64,000 nt of DNA from CAZDDI01 sp964504195. GTDB lineage: Bacteria > Chloroflexota > Anaerolineae > B4-G1 > SLSP01. The notes beneath the pieces were generated by a model. That model was not told where the DNA came from. It made no database searches and was given only the letters and a program-made list of their open reading frames with translations. This document shows, one piece after another, positions 50,084 to 58,669 of the stretch; the first letter of the stretch is position 1, and each line of letters starts with the position of its first letter. The position numbers and the translations under genes are program-made. The DNA lies in assembly GCA_964504195.1 (NCBI GenBank), contig CAZDDI010000001.1:62001-126000 (forward strand). The letters run 5' to 3'.

Positions 50084-50113
50084 TTGACAAAAAATCCGCC
50101 CTGCCGGTATAAT
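50084..50113 (+). promoter_or_regulatory. Strong promoter of the VirB4/Tad leader
   Basis: TTGACA (50084-50089), an 18-nt spacer and TATAAT (50108-50113) are both full consensus. It is the best sigma-70-type promoter in the window and points into a structured leader and the transfer operon. Confidence 0.85.
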
Positions 50114-50119
50114 CTCCCG

Positions 50120-50280
50120 CAGGAAACTTCCCCGCCTTAGACAAAAGGGGGGAGGACAGGCCGCCGGGCTGCTTCCTGGTGGAGCTACCTGTCTGGAAAG
50201 GTGTGGCGCCCGCCGCGTAACAAAGGCGGAGGCAGCCATCTGCGGGACCTACCGCCCGCGCGCCCGAGCAGGGGAGTAAG
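50120..50280 (+). ncRNA. Structured leader RNA of unknown class
   Basis: Between the strong promoter and a strong terminator lie 160 nt without a supported gene but with several complementary segments: GACAGG (50155) with CCTGTC (50188); GGCTGC (50167) with GCAGCC (50232), interlocked as a pseudoknot; and GCCGCC-type arms around 50210-50228. It could be a riboswitch-like attenuator or a small RNA. I could not match it to tmRNA, 6S, SRP, RNase P or a riboswitch class I know. Confidence 0.55.
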
Positions 50281-50332
50281 AGAGGCTTACCTGGCGATTG
50301 CACTGCAATCGCCGGGTGAGCCTCTTTTTTTT
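50281..50332 (+). terminator. Strong terminator of the leader RNA
   Basis: AGAGGCTTACC (50281-50291) pairs with GGTGAGCCTCT (50315-50325); inside, GGCGATTG pairs with CAATCGCC. Eight T follow. It stands 21 nt before the first gene of the transfer operon, so transcription must read through or be regulated here. Confidence 0.92.
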
Positions 50333-50353
50333 GTGTGCGCCAGGGGAGTGCTC

Positions 50354-50788
50354 ATGCGCCAAACCACCGGCTATCTCTTCTCATACAGCCTGATCCTCAG
50401 CCTCTACCTGCTGGGCGTGACCCTCGCGCCCGGCAGCGTGCGCTGGCTGCTCGCCCCTACCTGGGGCGCGGCGGCCCTGCTCAACTACCTCCAGCCCGAT
50501 CAGCGCGGCGCCACCACACCCTACATCCTCATGAGCCATGCCGCCCTGGGACTGATCCTGCTGGGGTATCGGATTGCCGGCCTGCTGGCCGGCGCGTCTA
50601 CCGAACCCACCGCCACGCTCCTGTATAGCACCTCGCTGTGGCTGTTGGGCTTCGGCGGCCTGGTGTTGGTGGGCTACTACGCCTACATCCTGCGCTTCCT
50701 CTTCTGGCAGCGCGGCACGCCCTGGGGCGGCGGACGTCAAACCGCTGCCCGTGCCCTGGCGAGCCTCACCCGCACCCCGCGCGGCTGA
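50354..50788 (+). CDS. Polytopic membrane protein (144 aa)
   Basis: The start is ATG 50354 with GGGGAG 7 nt upstream. About four membrane helices can be seen (YSLILSLYLLGVTLA, WLLAPTWGAAALLNYL, MSHAALGLILLGYRIAGLLA, LWLLGFGGLVLVGYYAYILRF). No family recognised; its position directly before the VirB4/HerA-type ATPase suggests a membrane partner such as a VirB3/VirB6-like channel part (inference). Confidence 0.6.
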   Translation: MRQTTGYLFSYSLILSLYLLGVTLAPGSVRWLLAPTWGAAALLNYLQPDQRGATTPYILMSHAALGLILLGYRIAGLLAGASTEPTATLLYSTSLWLLGFGGLVLVGYYAYILRFLFWQRGTPWGGGRQTAARALASLTRTPRG

Positions 50789-50791
50789 ACC

Positions 50792-53700
50792 ATGCGCCAT
50801 ACCGCGCGCGCTTCCGCGCTCCAAGTCCTGGGCACCGACCTGGCCGATCTCGAAGGCGGCTGCCAGGTGCAGGCATACCAGCACTTCCAGATGGTGCTCA
50901 ACCAGCGGGCCACCCGCGCGTTGGGCTTTGCGCAGGAGCGCGCCAACGGCCAGTGGCGCGGCTGGGCACCCTTCCTGCTGCGGCGCATCCGCACCGTGCA
51001 TACCCGCACCGCCTCCCACCTGGACTTGAGCGATGATGTCATCAGTATGCTCTACGATCCCCAGGGCCAGCGCAACCAATGGGCGGCCTTTGCCCTCGCC
51101 AACGTCCCCCGCTACGGGCTGATGCAGCTCTACGGCGGGATCGCCGACGCGCCCGAACCGCTCGCTGCCGTGCGGGCCGCGCTGCGCGGTTCGCTGCGCC
51201 TGCACGCGGCCCTGCTGGGCCGCTTCCGCCAATCCCTCTTCACCTTCTTTACCCCCGATGAGGGCGCGGCCTACTACAACCTGCTGTGGGATTGCGAATG
51301 TACCGCCGCGCTGATCGGGCAACTGGTGCCGCGCGTCAAAGCCGGGCTGGGCGGGATGCAGAGCGGCACGCTGGCTTTCGGCGCGGTGCAAGATGCCCAG
51401 GAGCAGTTGGAAGTCATCGCGGCGGGCATCGGCCCCGTCCCGTATGCGGTAGTGACGCAGGTCGAGCCGCTGGCGGCGCCCGATATTCGCAGCATCCTGC
51501 TACAAACCGCCGACATCCTCTCCCACTACGCCTCGCGGGTGCGCGGGCAGGAGCAGGCTTCGCTGAGCGCCGCCATCCCGCTCTGGGTGAACCCGACCGG
51601 CGCGGTAATGCAGCAGCAGTATCGCAGCGCCGAACTGGGCCAGGCCCAGCGGCGGCTGTACGAGGAGCGCAGCGGGCAGCGCGTGGCCGCCGGGCAATCC
51701 AGCGAAACCGCGCGCTTTGCGCAGGCGGCGGAGTCCGGCAAGACCTACGCGGGCAGCGAGGCCAAACAGTACCGCGAGACGCAGCACATCGCCGAGCGGC
51801 TAGGCGAGCGCGAGCACAGCGTCGCGCAGCTGGAGCGCGCCTATAGCGAGACCTACCAGGCGCACAAGAGCTACGCGGGCAGCGAGGCCGGCAGCCTGCA
51901 CGAGAGTGGCGTCCAGCGGCTCACCGAGAGCGGGCAACGCGGCCAGCAGGTGGGCGAACAGGGCCAGCTGTACAGCGTCGAAGGCCTGGATGAAGCCACG
52001 CACGGCAACCGTTACGGGGCCGGGGGGCGCAGCGAGAGCACCGCCTTCTCCGAGAGCGCCGCGTATAGCGGCGGCAGCACGCGCCAGTGGTCAGGCGATT
52101 ACACCGAGCAGAGCGAGCGCGCCTTCACCCATAGCGGGCAGGATCAGGAGGCCCGCAACTACGAAAACGTCATCTATCGCGCCACCACCGAGAACGGGCA
52201 GGAGGCCTTCAACCGCCAGCAAACGCAGGATCAGCGGCAGGATGTCTACCGGCAAGACCAGTTCGCCGAGCAACAAGACAGCGCGCGCTTTGTCCCGGGC
52301 ATGATGGGGATGGGCGCGGGCACGGAGACCGCTACCGGGCAGCGGGGTAACATCGTCAACGAACGCGCGCTCCAGGACGCCAGCGTGGATGGTGGCGGGC
52401 AGAGCCACCGCCAATTGGATACCGGCATCGAAGAGCGCGGCGCGGGGCTGGAAGATGTGCAGTATCAGCGTGACGGTACGGAGGCCGAGAGCCTCGCTCG
52501 CCAGTGGACGGGCAACGAGCGCGCGGCCACCTCGGAGTGGCGCAGCGGCGGCGGGACGCGCTCGTCCCAAACGGGCTACGGGTACACCGAAGCCTACGGC
52601 GACACGCGCCGGGTAGACCGCACCAGCGACCGCGCCTGGGAGAGCGAGGTGGCTTCGGAGGCGGATTGGCAGCAGGAAGTTGCGGCGACCTTTGCCCGCG
52701 ATACGGCCTTTGCGCGCACCTTCAGCGGGACGCTCAGCGAGACCGGCAGCCGCGCCGGGCAACTGGTGCAGGCCGATGTGCTCACCGCCGAGCGGCATCT
52801 GGAGCGCGACATCGCCCGCAGTACGGAGGGCGCGCGCAGCGAAGAGGTTAGCGGGCAGTTGCGCCAGACGGAGACGAGCCGGGGAGCGGCGGTGCGCGAG
52901 GAGGCCATGATCGGCACGGGGCGCGAGTACGCCACCACGCTGGCTAACAGCCAGGCCGGGGGGCTGATCTCCAGCGCCGGGCTGCTCCAGGCCAGCACGC
53001 GCGGCGTCGCCGGGCCGAGCGGCGGCAGTCTGATAGGGGGCTTGAGTTGGAGCCGCAGCATCGAAGACGCGGTGCAGGCGCAGCTGGCGGAATTGTTGCA
53101 GTTGCAGGTGAGCCGCTGCCGCGCGGGCCTCAACACGGGGCTGTTCCTGACGCAAGTGACCCTGTTCGCGCCCAACGCCACGATCCTGGAGCAGTTGGGG
53201 GCGGCGGCCATCGCCGCGTTCCGCGAAGAAGAGGCGGTGGTCGCGCCGGTGGCCTTGCGGGCGGGCGATGCCACCCTGTGGGCGCACGCCGTGCGGTTGG
53301 AGTTCGACCCGCGCAAAGAACCGGCGGCCTTCATTGATACTTACCAGCACGCGCAGGTCTTGACCAGCAACGAGCTGGCCGCGCTGACCCATCCGCTGCG
53401 GCTGTCATCAGGCACGATCTCGGCCTCGCTCGAACCCTGGCCGGAGAACCTCTCGCGCCGCCACACGCAGGGCGAGTTGCCGCTGGGCGAGGTGCTGGAT
53501 CTCAATTTGCAGCCCGACCCGGACAACGTCTACCGCATCAGCCGCGATAAATTGATGCACACGGTCATTGTGGGCGATTCGGGATCGGGCAAATCGAATG
53601 CCGCGTTCTGGCTGGTGGCGCAAATCGTCAACCGCCTGCGGGTGGATGCGCAGGGCCATCCGCTGCCCACCGAGACCTATGGGCCGTTGACCGCGGCCCC

Positions 53701-54847
53701 CACCGGCGGGCGGGCGGCCATCGGCTGCGTGATCTTCGATCCCACCGGCGAGTGGCGCAAACTCAGCCGCCTGCTGCACCCGCAGGATTTCCGCTTCTAC
53801 TCGCTGACCGAGCCGGACTACCACCACCTGCACTTCAACCCGCTGTGCATCCCCTCGCCGCACATTGATCCGGCGATGTGGGCCGCGACGGTGGCGAAAC
53901 AGTGGCTGCTGGCGTATCCGGCGGGCGGTACGGCCTTCAACCTGCTCAAGGGCGCGGCGCTGGATGCGTACCGCGCGGCGGGCGTGATTGATGAGCTGGG
54001 CGCGTACTACCCGGCGCGCTCGCAGGACGTGACCATGAGCGATTTGCGGCGGGCGTTGGGCGAAAAACTGGCGGAACTCAAGCGCACGCGGGAGGATAAC
54101 ATCTCCGCCGGGGTCGCCAAGCGCATCTACGACAAGTTGGAGGAGTACCTGCCCGGCGGCGTCTACTATCGCGCGTATGGCCGGGCCGGGGGCACGGGCG
54201 TGGCCGAATGGGTAGACCCGCATCGCGCGACGGTCATCACCGGCAAGTTCGGCGATGATGGCCCGCTCAAGCAGTTCATCGTGGGGTTGATGGTGGCGGG
54301 CATCTTCGCGCACGCGGATGGCGCGTATGACTACTATCTGCGCAATGGCCTGCCAGTTCCGGAGACGCTGATCTTCGTGGAAGAGGCGCACGTCGTGATG
54401 CGCAGCGATGCGGCGAGCCAGACCGAGACCGCCCAGGCCATCGGCGAGGATGCCGGGTTGTGGAACAACATCACCGACCGGGGGCGCAAGTTGGGGCTGT
54501 ACCTGTTCACCTCCGCGCAACACTGGGCGCCGCTGCCGGCGGGGGTGGTCACTTCGACCGCGCTGGTCATCGCCCAGAAAACCAGCACGCTGGAAGACGC
54601 AGAAATCGCCGTGCCCAAACTGGGGCAGTTGCCTGGCAAGACCTCGATTGACGAGTATTCCAAATGGACGTTGAAATTGTTGAAGTTGCCGACCGGGGTG
54701 GGCTTTGTGCGGCGCACCCGCGAGACGTTGGAACATGAGGAGGGGATGGAGATTTTCCCGGTGCAATTCTACAACCTGTCGGCCATCGCGCCGCCCAGTG
54801 ATGCGGAGCTGGACTATGTGCTCCGGCAAGGAGGCGCGCTATGCTAA
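50792..54847 (+). CDS. VirB4/HerA-type conjugation ATPase with large hydrophilic insertion
   Basis: This 1351-residue protein has a P-loop domain near the C-terminus: HTVIVGDSGSGKSNAAFWLV (Walker A, about 925) and ETLIFVEEAHVVM (Walker B, about 1193), with CVIFDPTGEWRKL and FTSAQHWAPLP as further conserved parts of DUF87/VirB4/HerA motors. Residues about 280-700 are a highly hydrophilic Gln/Glu/Ser/Gly/Arg-rich region (ETARFAQAAESGKTYAGSEA, QQTQDQRQDVYRQDQFAEQQ), unusual for the family. It would energise substrate transfer through a membrane channel. Its stop overlaps the next gene by 7 nt. Confidence 0.82.
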   Translation: MRHTARASALQVLGTDLADLEGGCQVQAYQHFQMVLNQRATRALGFAQERANGQWRGWAPFLLRRIRTVHTRTASHLDLSDDVISMLYDPQGQRNQWAAFALANVPRYGLMQLYGGIADAPEPLAAVRAALRGSLRLHAALLGRFRQSLFTFFTPDEGAAYYNLLWDCECTAALIGQLVPRVKAGLGGMQSGTLAFGAVQDAQEQLEVIAAGIGPVPYAVVTQVEPLAAPDIRSILLQTADILSHYASRVRGQEQASLSAAIPLWVNPTGAVMQQQYRSAELGQAQRRLYEERSGQRVAAGQSSETARFAQAAESGKTYAGSEAKQYRETQHIAERLGEREHSVAQLERAYSETYQAHKSYAGSEAGSLHESGVQRLTESGQRGQQVGEQGQLYSVEGLDEATHGNRYGAGGRSESTAFSESAAYSGGSTRQWSGDYTEQSERAFTHSGQDQEARNYENVIYRATTENGQEAFNRQQTQDQRQDVYRQDQFAEQQDSARFVPGMMGMGAGTETATGQRGNIVNERALQDASVDGGGQSHRQLDTGIEERGAGLEDVQYQRDGTEAESLARQWTGNERAATSEWRSGGGTRSSQTGYGYTEAYGDTRRVDRTSDRAWESEVASEADWQQEVAATFARDTAFARTFSGTLSETGSRAGQLVQADVLTAERHLERDIARSTEGARSEEVSGQLRQTETSRGAAVREEAMIGTGREYATTLANSQAGGLISSAGLLQASTRGVAGPSGGSLIGGLSWSRSIEDAVQAQLAELLQLQVSRCRAGLNTGLFLTQVTLFAPNATILEQLGAAAIAAFREEEAVVAPVALRAGDATLWAHAVRLEFDPRKEPAAFIDTYQHAQVLTSNELAALTHPLRLSSGTISASLEPWPENLSRRHTQGELPLGEVLDLNLQPDPDNVYRISRDKLMHTVIVGDSGSGKSNAAFWLVAQIVNRLRVDAQGHPLPTETYGPLTAAPTGGRAAIGCVIFDPTGEWRKLSRLLHPQDFRFYSLTEPDYHHLHFNPLCIPSPHIDPAMWAATVAKQWLLAYPAGGTAFNLLKGAALDAYRAAGVIDELGAYYPARSQDVTMSDLRRALGEKLAELKRTREDNISAGVAKRIYDKLEEYLPGGVYYRAYGRAGGTGVAEWVDPHRATVITGKFGDDGPLKQFIVGLMVAGIFAHADGAYDYYLRNGLPVPETLIFVEEAHVVMRSDAASQTETAQAIGEDAGLWNNITDRGRKLGLYLFTSAQHWAPLPAGVVTSTALVIAQKTSTLEDAEIAVPKLGQLPGKTSIDEYSKWTLKLLKLPTGVGFVRRTRETLEHEEGMEIFPVQFYNLSAIAPPSDAELDYVLRQGGALC

Positions 54848-55410
54848 ACCCGGTGGGCCGGTGGGCCGGCTTGCTCGGCGCGGGGCTGGCCGTGCTGCTG
54901 CTCTTGCAGTGTCAACACCTGGCCTGGTTGCCCACGCCCGCGCCGCCCCATACGGAGCGGCCGCTCCTGATTGCGACGCCGACCCCCACCGGGTTACAGG
55001 TAGCAGTGGAACGGGCCTGGCGCTATCCCGGCGCGTTGCCCTGGCCCGCGCCGCAGGGCAGCCTGCCCCCCATCTCTACCACCGTCGGCACGCCGGTGAC
55101 GCCCTTGGGCGTGTTCCTGGTGCTCGAAATGCGCGTGTCCAATGTTGGCGCCGGGCCGTTGGCCTTGTCGCTGGCCGAGATCTACGTCACCGATACAGAC
55201 GGGCGCTGGTATGCCCGCGCCCGCGATGCGGAGTTCGGGTTGACGCTGCACGGATACACTTTGCTGCCGGAGCGCGCGCTCCCGCCGGGCGCCAGCGCGC
55301 GGGGCGTCGTGGTGGTGGATGCGCCGGCGGATGTGTCCGGCCCGCTGCAAGTGGGCGTGGGGCTACCGGGGCAACCGCAGCTCCTTTCGGCCCCTTTCAC
55401 GGTGGAGTGA
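54841..55410 (+). CDS. DUF4352-like anchored protein
   Basis: This 189-residue protein has a hydrophobic N-terminus with a lipobox-like LLLLQC, a proline-rich linker, and a beta-sandwich domain: GVFLVLEMRVSNVGAGPLAL, IYVTDTDGRWYARAR and LPPGASARGVVVVDAP match the pattern of DUF4352/TRF2-like extracellular domains. These are small exported proteins of unclear binding function. It overlaps the VirB4-like stop by 7 nt. Confidence 0.65.
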   Translation: MLNPVGRWAGLLGAGLAVLLLLQCQHLAWLPTPAPPHTERPLLIATPTPTGLQVAVERAWRYPGALPWPAPQGSLPPISTTVGTPVTPLGVFLVLEMRVSNVGAGPLALSLAEIYVTDTDGRWYARARDAEFGLTLHGYTLLPERALPPGASARGVVVVDAPADVSGPLQVGVGLPGQPQLLSAPFTVE

Positions 55411-55413
55411 GCC

Positions 55414-56136
55414 ATGGCCCGTGCGCAGTCGCCTGAGCCAACCGCGCCGCGCTATCGCGCGCTCTTTGTCGCCGCCACCGAAGACGCGGCGGAAGACCTG
55501 CTCCTGCAGTGCCAGGCGCACCCGCGCCTGTTGCCCTTGGGCTTGGCCGCGCCCGATACGGCGGCGGCCCTGGCGCAGGCGTTGGGAGCGGAGCTCGTCA
55601 TTGCCCCGGTTGGGACGCGGCTGCCCGCCGCGGTACGCTTGCCGGTCACCTATGTCTCGCCCGACACCGCTCTGGCCGATTTGCAGTGGCAATGGGGGGA
55701 AGCCGCGGACGCGCCCGCGGCGACAGCGCCGCCGCCTGCGCCTCCGGTGGCGCAGCGGATCCCGGCGCCCGCGTTGCGTCTGCCGTGCCAGGTGCGCCTG
55801 GGCTTCTATGGGATACGCGGCGGGTTGGGCGTCACCACCGCCGCCGTAACTGCCGCGCGCGAACTGGCCGCGCGCCCGGCGCGGGTCGCCGTGTGCGATG
55901 TACCCCGGCGCGGCGACGTGGCTCTGCTGCTGGGCGGAACGCCCGGCGCAGAGCCGCAACTCCTAGAGCACATCGTCGTGCAGCCGGGGCTATTGACCGA
56001 GAGCGAGGCGGCGCAGTTCGAGGTGGTCATTCTGGATGGCGGGCGGCGGCGCGCGCCTTTCGCCGCCGCCTGGCACGAGCTCCACGCCCCGCTGACTGCG
56101 GCGTGGCTGGCGCGGGTCTTGCGGGACTGGCGGTGA
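55414..56136 (+). CDS. ParA-like protein with decayed P-loop
   Basis: This 240-residue protein has an N-terminal receiver-like part (YRALFVAATEDAAEDLLLQC) and a proline-rich linker, then a MinD/ParA-like domain. The P-loop region reads FYGIRGGLGVTTAAVTAARELA: both lysines of the deviant Walker A are missing, so ATP hydrolysis is unlikely. This resembles TadZ/CpaE-type localisation proteins that keep the fold. The next gene starts by overlapping its stop (GTGA). Confidence 0.7.
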   Translation: MARAQSPEPTAPRYRALFVAATEDAAEDLLLQCQAHPRLLPLGLAAPDTAAALAQALGAELVIAPVGTRLPAAVRLPVTYVSPDTALADLQWQWGEAADAPAATAPPPAPPVAQRIPAPALRLPCQVRLGFYGIRGGLGVTTAAVTAARELAARPARVAVCDVPRRGDVALLLGGTPGAEPQLLEHIVVQPGLLTESEAAQFEVVILDGGRRRAPFAAAWHELHAPLTAAWLARVLRDWR

Positions 56137-56468
56137 AAGCGCCTCGCTGGCCCTGGTGCGGCGCGGCACTCCTATCCGCTGCCTACGGCCTGGGCGGGCT
56201 GCTGAACGGCGACCTCCCGGCGGCGCTCAGCGGGTGGCTCATTGCCGGAGTGAGCGGCGGGCTGGCCGTGCCGCAGGCCACGCGCTGGACGCCCGTGTGG
56301 CAGGCGCTCGTGCTGGGCGTCTGGCTGACCGGGGCGCAACTGACCGGAGCACTGGGCCAGCCGCGGGCGCTCCGGTGGGGCGCGGCGTTGGTAACAGGCA
56401 GCACCGGCGCGTGGGCGCTGGGCGCATTAGCAAGTGTGCTCGAAACTTCTACGAGGGAAAGGACGTGA
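56133..56468 (+). CDS. Small membrane protein (111 aa)
   Basis: Starting at GTG 56133, overlapping the previous stop, the protein has three or four hydrophobic segments (WCGAALLSAAYGLGGLL, LSGWLIAGVSGGLAVP, WQALVLGVWLTGAQLTGAL, WGAALVTGSTGAWALGALAS). No family recognised. Another frame is also open here, so confidence rests on the coupled start and the hydropathy pattern. Confidence 0.5.
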   Translation: MKAPRWPWCGAALLSAAYGLGGLLNGDLPAALSGWLIAGVSGGLAVPQATRWTPVWQALVLGVWLTGAQLTGALGQPRALRWGAALVTGSTGAWALGALASVLETSTRERT

Positions 56469-56520
56469 GCCATGTATTGTTTTAGCCAACACGGGGCTGC
56501 GCGGGCGGCGGCGCTCCGGC

Positions 56521-56979
56521 ATGTATAACCAGGTCATTCTGATTGGGCGGCTGTACAAGTTCCCGGAGACGCGCCTCGAAGTGCGCGGCGGGCGCAAGTA
56601 CCTGCGCGCGCGGCTCGTCACCAAACGCGCCTGGACGACGTTGGAAGGCGAAGCGCGCGAGGAACCCACCTGGCACACCATCGAAGCCTGGGGGCGCAGC
56701 GCGGAATTGCTGGACGAGACGCCCGGCAATGAGGAAGTGTTCCTGATGGGCTGGTACAAAACGTGGACGGATGACGCCACCGGCAAATTCCACGCGGCAG
56801 CGGTCGCGCAACTCGTGCTCCGGTTAGGGCGCAAAAGCGGGCTATCCGCCGGCGCCGCGCACGACCTGACCGCGACCGTGCTCGCCATGCCGGAGGCAGA
56901 GGTCAAAGTAGTGCGCCAGGCGTTGGCCCAGCGCGCGGCGGAAGCGCAACGCGCCGCCCCGCCGCCGGGACTGAATTAG
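56521..56979 (+). CDS. SSB-like OB-fold protein
   Basis: This 152-residue protein starts MYNQVILIGRLYKFPETRLEVRGG and continues with KYLRARLVTKRAWTT, TWHTIEAWGRSAELL and EEVFLMGWYKTW, the strand order of SSB proteins. The C-terminal half is helical (EVKVVRQALAQRAAEAQR) and lacks the acidic tip. The start at 56521 is preferred because the SSB pattern begins there. It may act on ssDNA during transfer. It is a third SSB-like gene of the element. Confidence 0.7.
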   Translation: MYNQVILIGRLYKFPETRLEVRGGRKYLRARLVTKRAWTTLEGEAREEPTWHTIEAWGRSAELLDETPGNEEVFLMGWYKTWTDDATGKFHAAAVAQLVLRLGRKSGLSAGAAHDLTATVLAMPEAEVKVVRQALAQRAAEAQRAAPPPGLN

Positions 56980-56990
56980 GGAGGCGCGCG

Positions 56991-57581
56991 ATGTTGCTGT
57001 TGATTGTAGGTGCCAAGGGCGGCGTCGGCGCGACCACGCTGGCCTACCATATCAGTCAGTACCTGGAGCGCGCAGTGCGGATTGATGCTGCCGATGGCGC
57101 GCTGGCCGCCCGGCTGGGCGGGCGCGTGCTGGATTTAAGCCAGGTGGGGCAATGGCCGCCGGGCGAGCACGTCCAGCAGGCCGAACGGGCCGCGCAGCAG
57201 GGGCAGACCTATCTCTACACCCGGGCTTGCCACGCTTTTCCGGTGCAGGTGACCGCGTATCTCCAGATGCTCAAAGTGTTGGGCGTGGTGGTCGTGGATG
57301 GCGGGCTGGCGCCCCCGGAGGGGTTGGCCGAGTTGGCGGATGTGGTGCTGGTGGTGAGTCGGGATCAAGACCCGGTGGCCGCGTGGCACGAACAGCGGCT
57401 CAAAGCGCACTGGCCGAACGCGCGGATTGTGGTGGGCGATCTCAAGGCCGCCGCGCAAGGGCTGGGCGCGCAGTATTTCGGCGAGAAGCCGCCCGGCTGG
57501 GTGGATCGGTTGCGCCACACCGTGGGCAAGGCAGAAGCCGCCCGCCTGGACTTATCCCCCGGCTCACCCACGGGAGGGTGA
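56991..57581 (+). CDS. MinD/ParA-like protein lacking the second P-loop lysine
   Basis: This 196-residue protein reads MLLLIVGAKGGVGATTLAYHI: the first lysine of the deviant Walker A (KGG) is present but the second is Ala. VVVVDGGLAPPEGLAELADVVLVVSRD replaces the Walker B region. TadZ/CpaE-type ATPases of Tad loci often diverge in this way and position the pilus machinery. It follows the SSB-like gene by 11 nt. Confidence 0.7.
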   Translation: MLLLIVGAKGGVGATTLAYHISQYLERAVRIDAADGALAARLGGRVLDLSQVGQWPPGEHVQQAERAAQQGQTYLYTRACHAFPVQVTAYLQMLKVLGVVVVDGGLAPPEGLAELADVVLVVSRDQDPVAAWHEQRLKAHWPNARIVVGDLKAAAQGLGAQYFGEKPPGWVDRLRHTVGKAEAARLDLSPGSPTGG

Positions 57582-57637
57582 ACCGCGAAGAAACCCGCCA
57601 GGTACGGTAAGGCTGCTTTGCGCCTGCGCGTGAGGCG

Positions 57638-57687
57638 ATTTTAGATTTTGGATTTTGGATTTGCGATTCGTGATTTGCAGATTTGCT
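57638..57687. repeat. Micro-repeat TTTAGATTTTGGATTT
   Basis: The GATTTTGGATTTTGG-type repeat followed by TTTGCGATTCGTGATTTGCAGATTT is typical of intergenic micro-repeats in Chloroflexi and related groups. It lies just before the cpaB ribosome site and holds no gene. Confidence 0.7.
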
Positions 57688-57701
57688 GGAGGAGGAACCC
57701 T

Positions 57702-58661
57702 ATGCGCATTGTGAAATCAGTACAGTTTTGGGTGGGCCTGGTGTTGATTGCCGGAGCGTTCATCGGCGTGCTGGTGGTCGCCGACCTGTTGACGCCCGCG
57801 CGCTACGTGGTCGTCGTAGCCATGCAGGACATCCCCGCCTATACCCCGGTGCAGGAAGCTCAGCAACGCGGCTACCTGACCGTAGACAGCCAGGCGTTCA
57901 GCCCGGCTCTGTTACAGGCCGTGATCACCGAAGACCAGTTGCCGCTGCTCTTGTCCGATGGCGTCTTCGTCGAAACCGTGCGCGCGGGCGAAGTGCTCAA
58001 CCGCGCCCGCATCGTCACCGGCGAGAACGCCGGGCGTGTACGCCGCTTGGCCCTGGCCTTGACCAACCCGGAACTGGTCATCAAGACCGTACCCCTCAAC
58101 GCCAGCGCCACGCCCTTTGTCGCGGTCGGTGATTTGGTGGACATCTACACCTCCATCGGCACCGTGCGCGCGGCGGAACTGCTGACCTCCGCCGTGCCGC
58201 TGCTGCCGGTTCCGCCGCTGGCGACCCCCGCCCCGCTGCCCGTCATCGAGGCCGCGCCGCCGCTCACCCTGACCCTGCAATTGCCCGTCACCAAACGCCT
58301 GGTGGTAGGCGCTTATGTGGTGCGCGTCAACCGCGAACAGATTCCCAACCCGCAATACGGCGCGGTAACGGCGGATGGCGCCGCCCCGCCGCCCTTCATC
58401 GAGGGCAGCGTCATTAGCGTAGATGTGCTGGTACGCGAAAGTGTGGCGGAAGAGCTGGACTGGGGCATCTTCAACGGCAAGATGACGCTGGCCGTGCGCC
58501 CCGCGCTGTGGCGCGCACAGTGGGAGGCCGGGCAACCGTTCCCGACCACCCCCGGCTACACCTGGAGCGATTTCAACACCGGCTTCTGGCGCAGCCGCGA
58601 CGTGGCCGCGCTTGTCCAGGCGGCCTGGGAACAGCGGCAAGAGCGCGCCGCCGAGCGGTAG
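57702..58661 (+). CDS. cpaB: CpaB/RcpC-like Flp pilus assembly protein
   Basis: The ATG at 57702 follows GGAGGAGG. The 319-residue protein has one N-terminal membrane helix (FWVGLVLIAGAFIGVLVV), an SAF domain start (ARYVVVVAMQDIPAYTPV), then VRAGEVLNRARIV and FVAVGDLVDIYTS, as in CpaB/RcpC. These inner-membrane/periplasmic proteins belong to the Tad secretion system. It is unusual in lacking long acidic loops but keeps the family order. The cpaE-like gene begins 9 nt after its stop. Confidence 0.8.
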   Translation: MRIVKSVQFWVGLVLIAGAFIGVLVVADLLTPARYVVVVAMQDIPAYTPVQEAQQRGYLTVDSQAFSPALLQAVITEDQLPLLLSDGVFVETVRAGEVLNRARIVTGENAGRVRRLALALTNPELVIKTVPLNASATPFVAVGDLVDIYTSIGTVRAAELLTSAVPLLPVPPLATPAPLPVIEAAPPLTLTLQLPVTKRLVVGAYVVRVNREQIPNPQYGAVTADGAAPPPFIEGSVISVDVLVRESVAEELDWGIFNGKMTLAVRPALWRAQWEAGQPFPTTPGYTWSDFNTGFWRSRDVAALVQAAWEQRQERAAER

Positions 58662-58669
58662 TGGGCGGC

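Noticed and set aside
50120..50280. Assignment of the leader RNA as tmRNA, 6S, SRP or RNase P RNA
   Set aside because: None of the conserved core sequences of these RNAs is present; it is kept as unknown.
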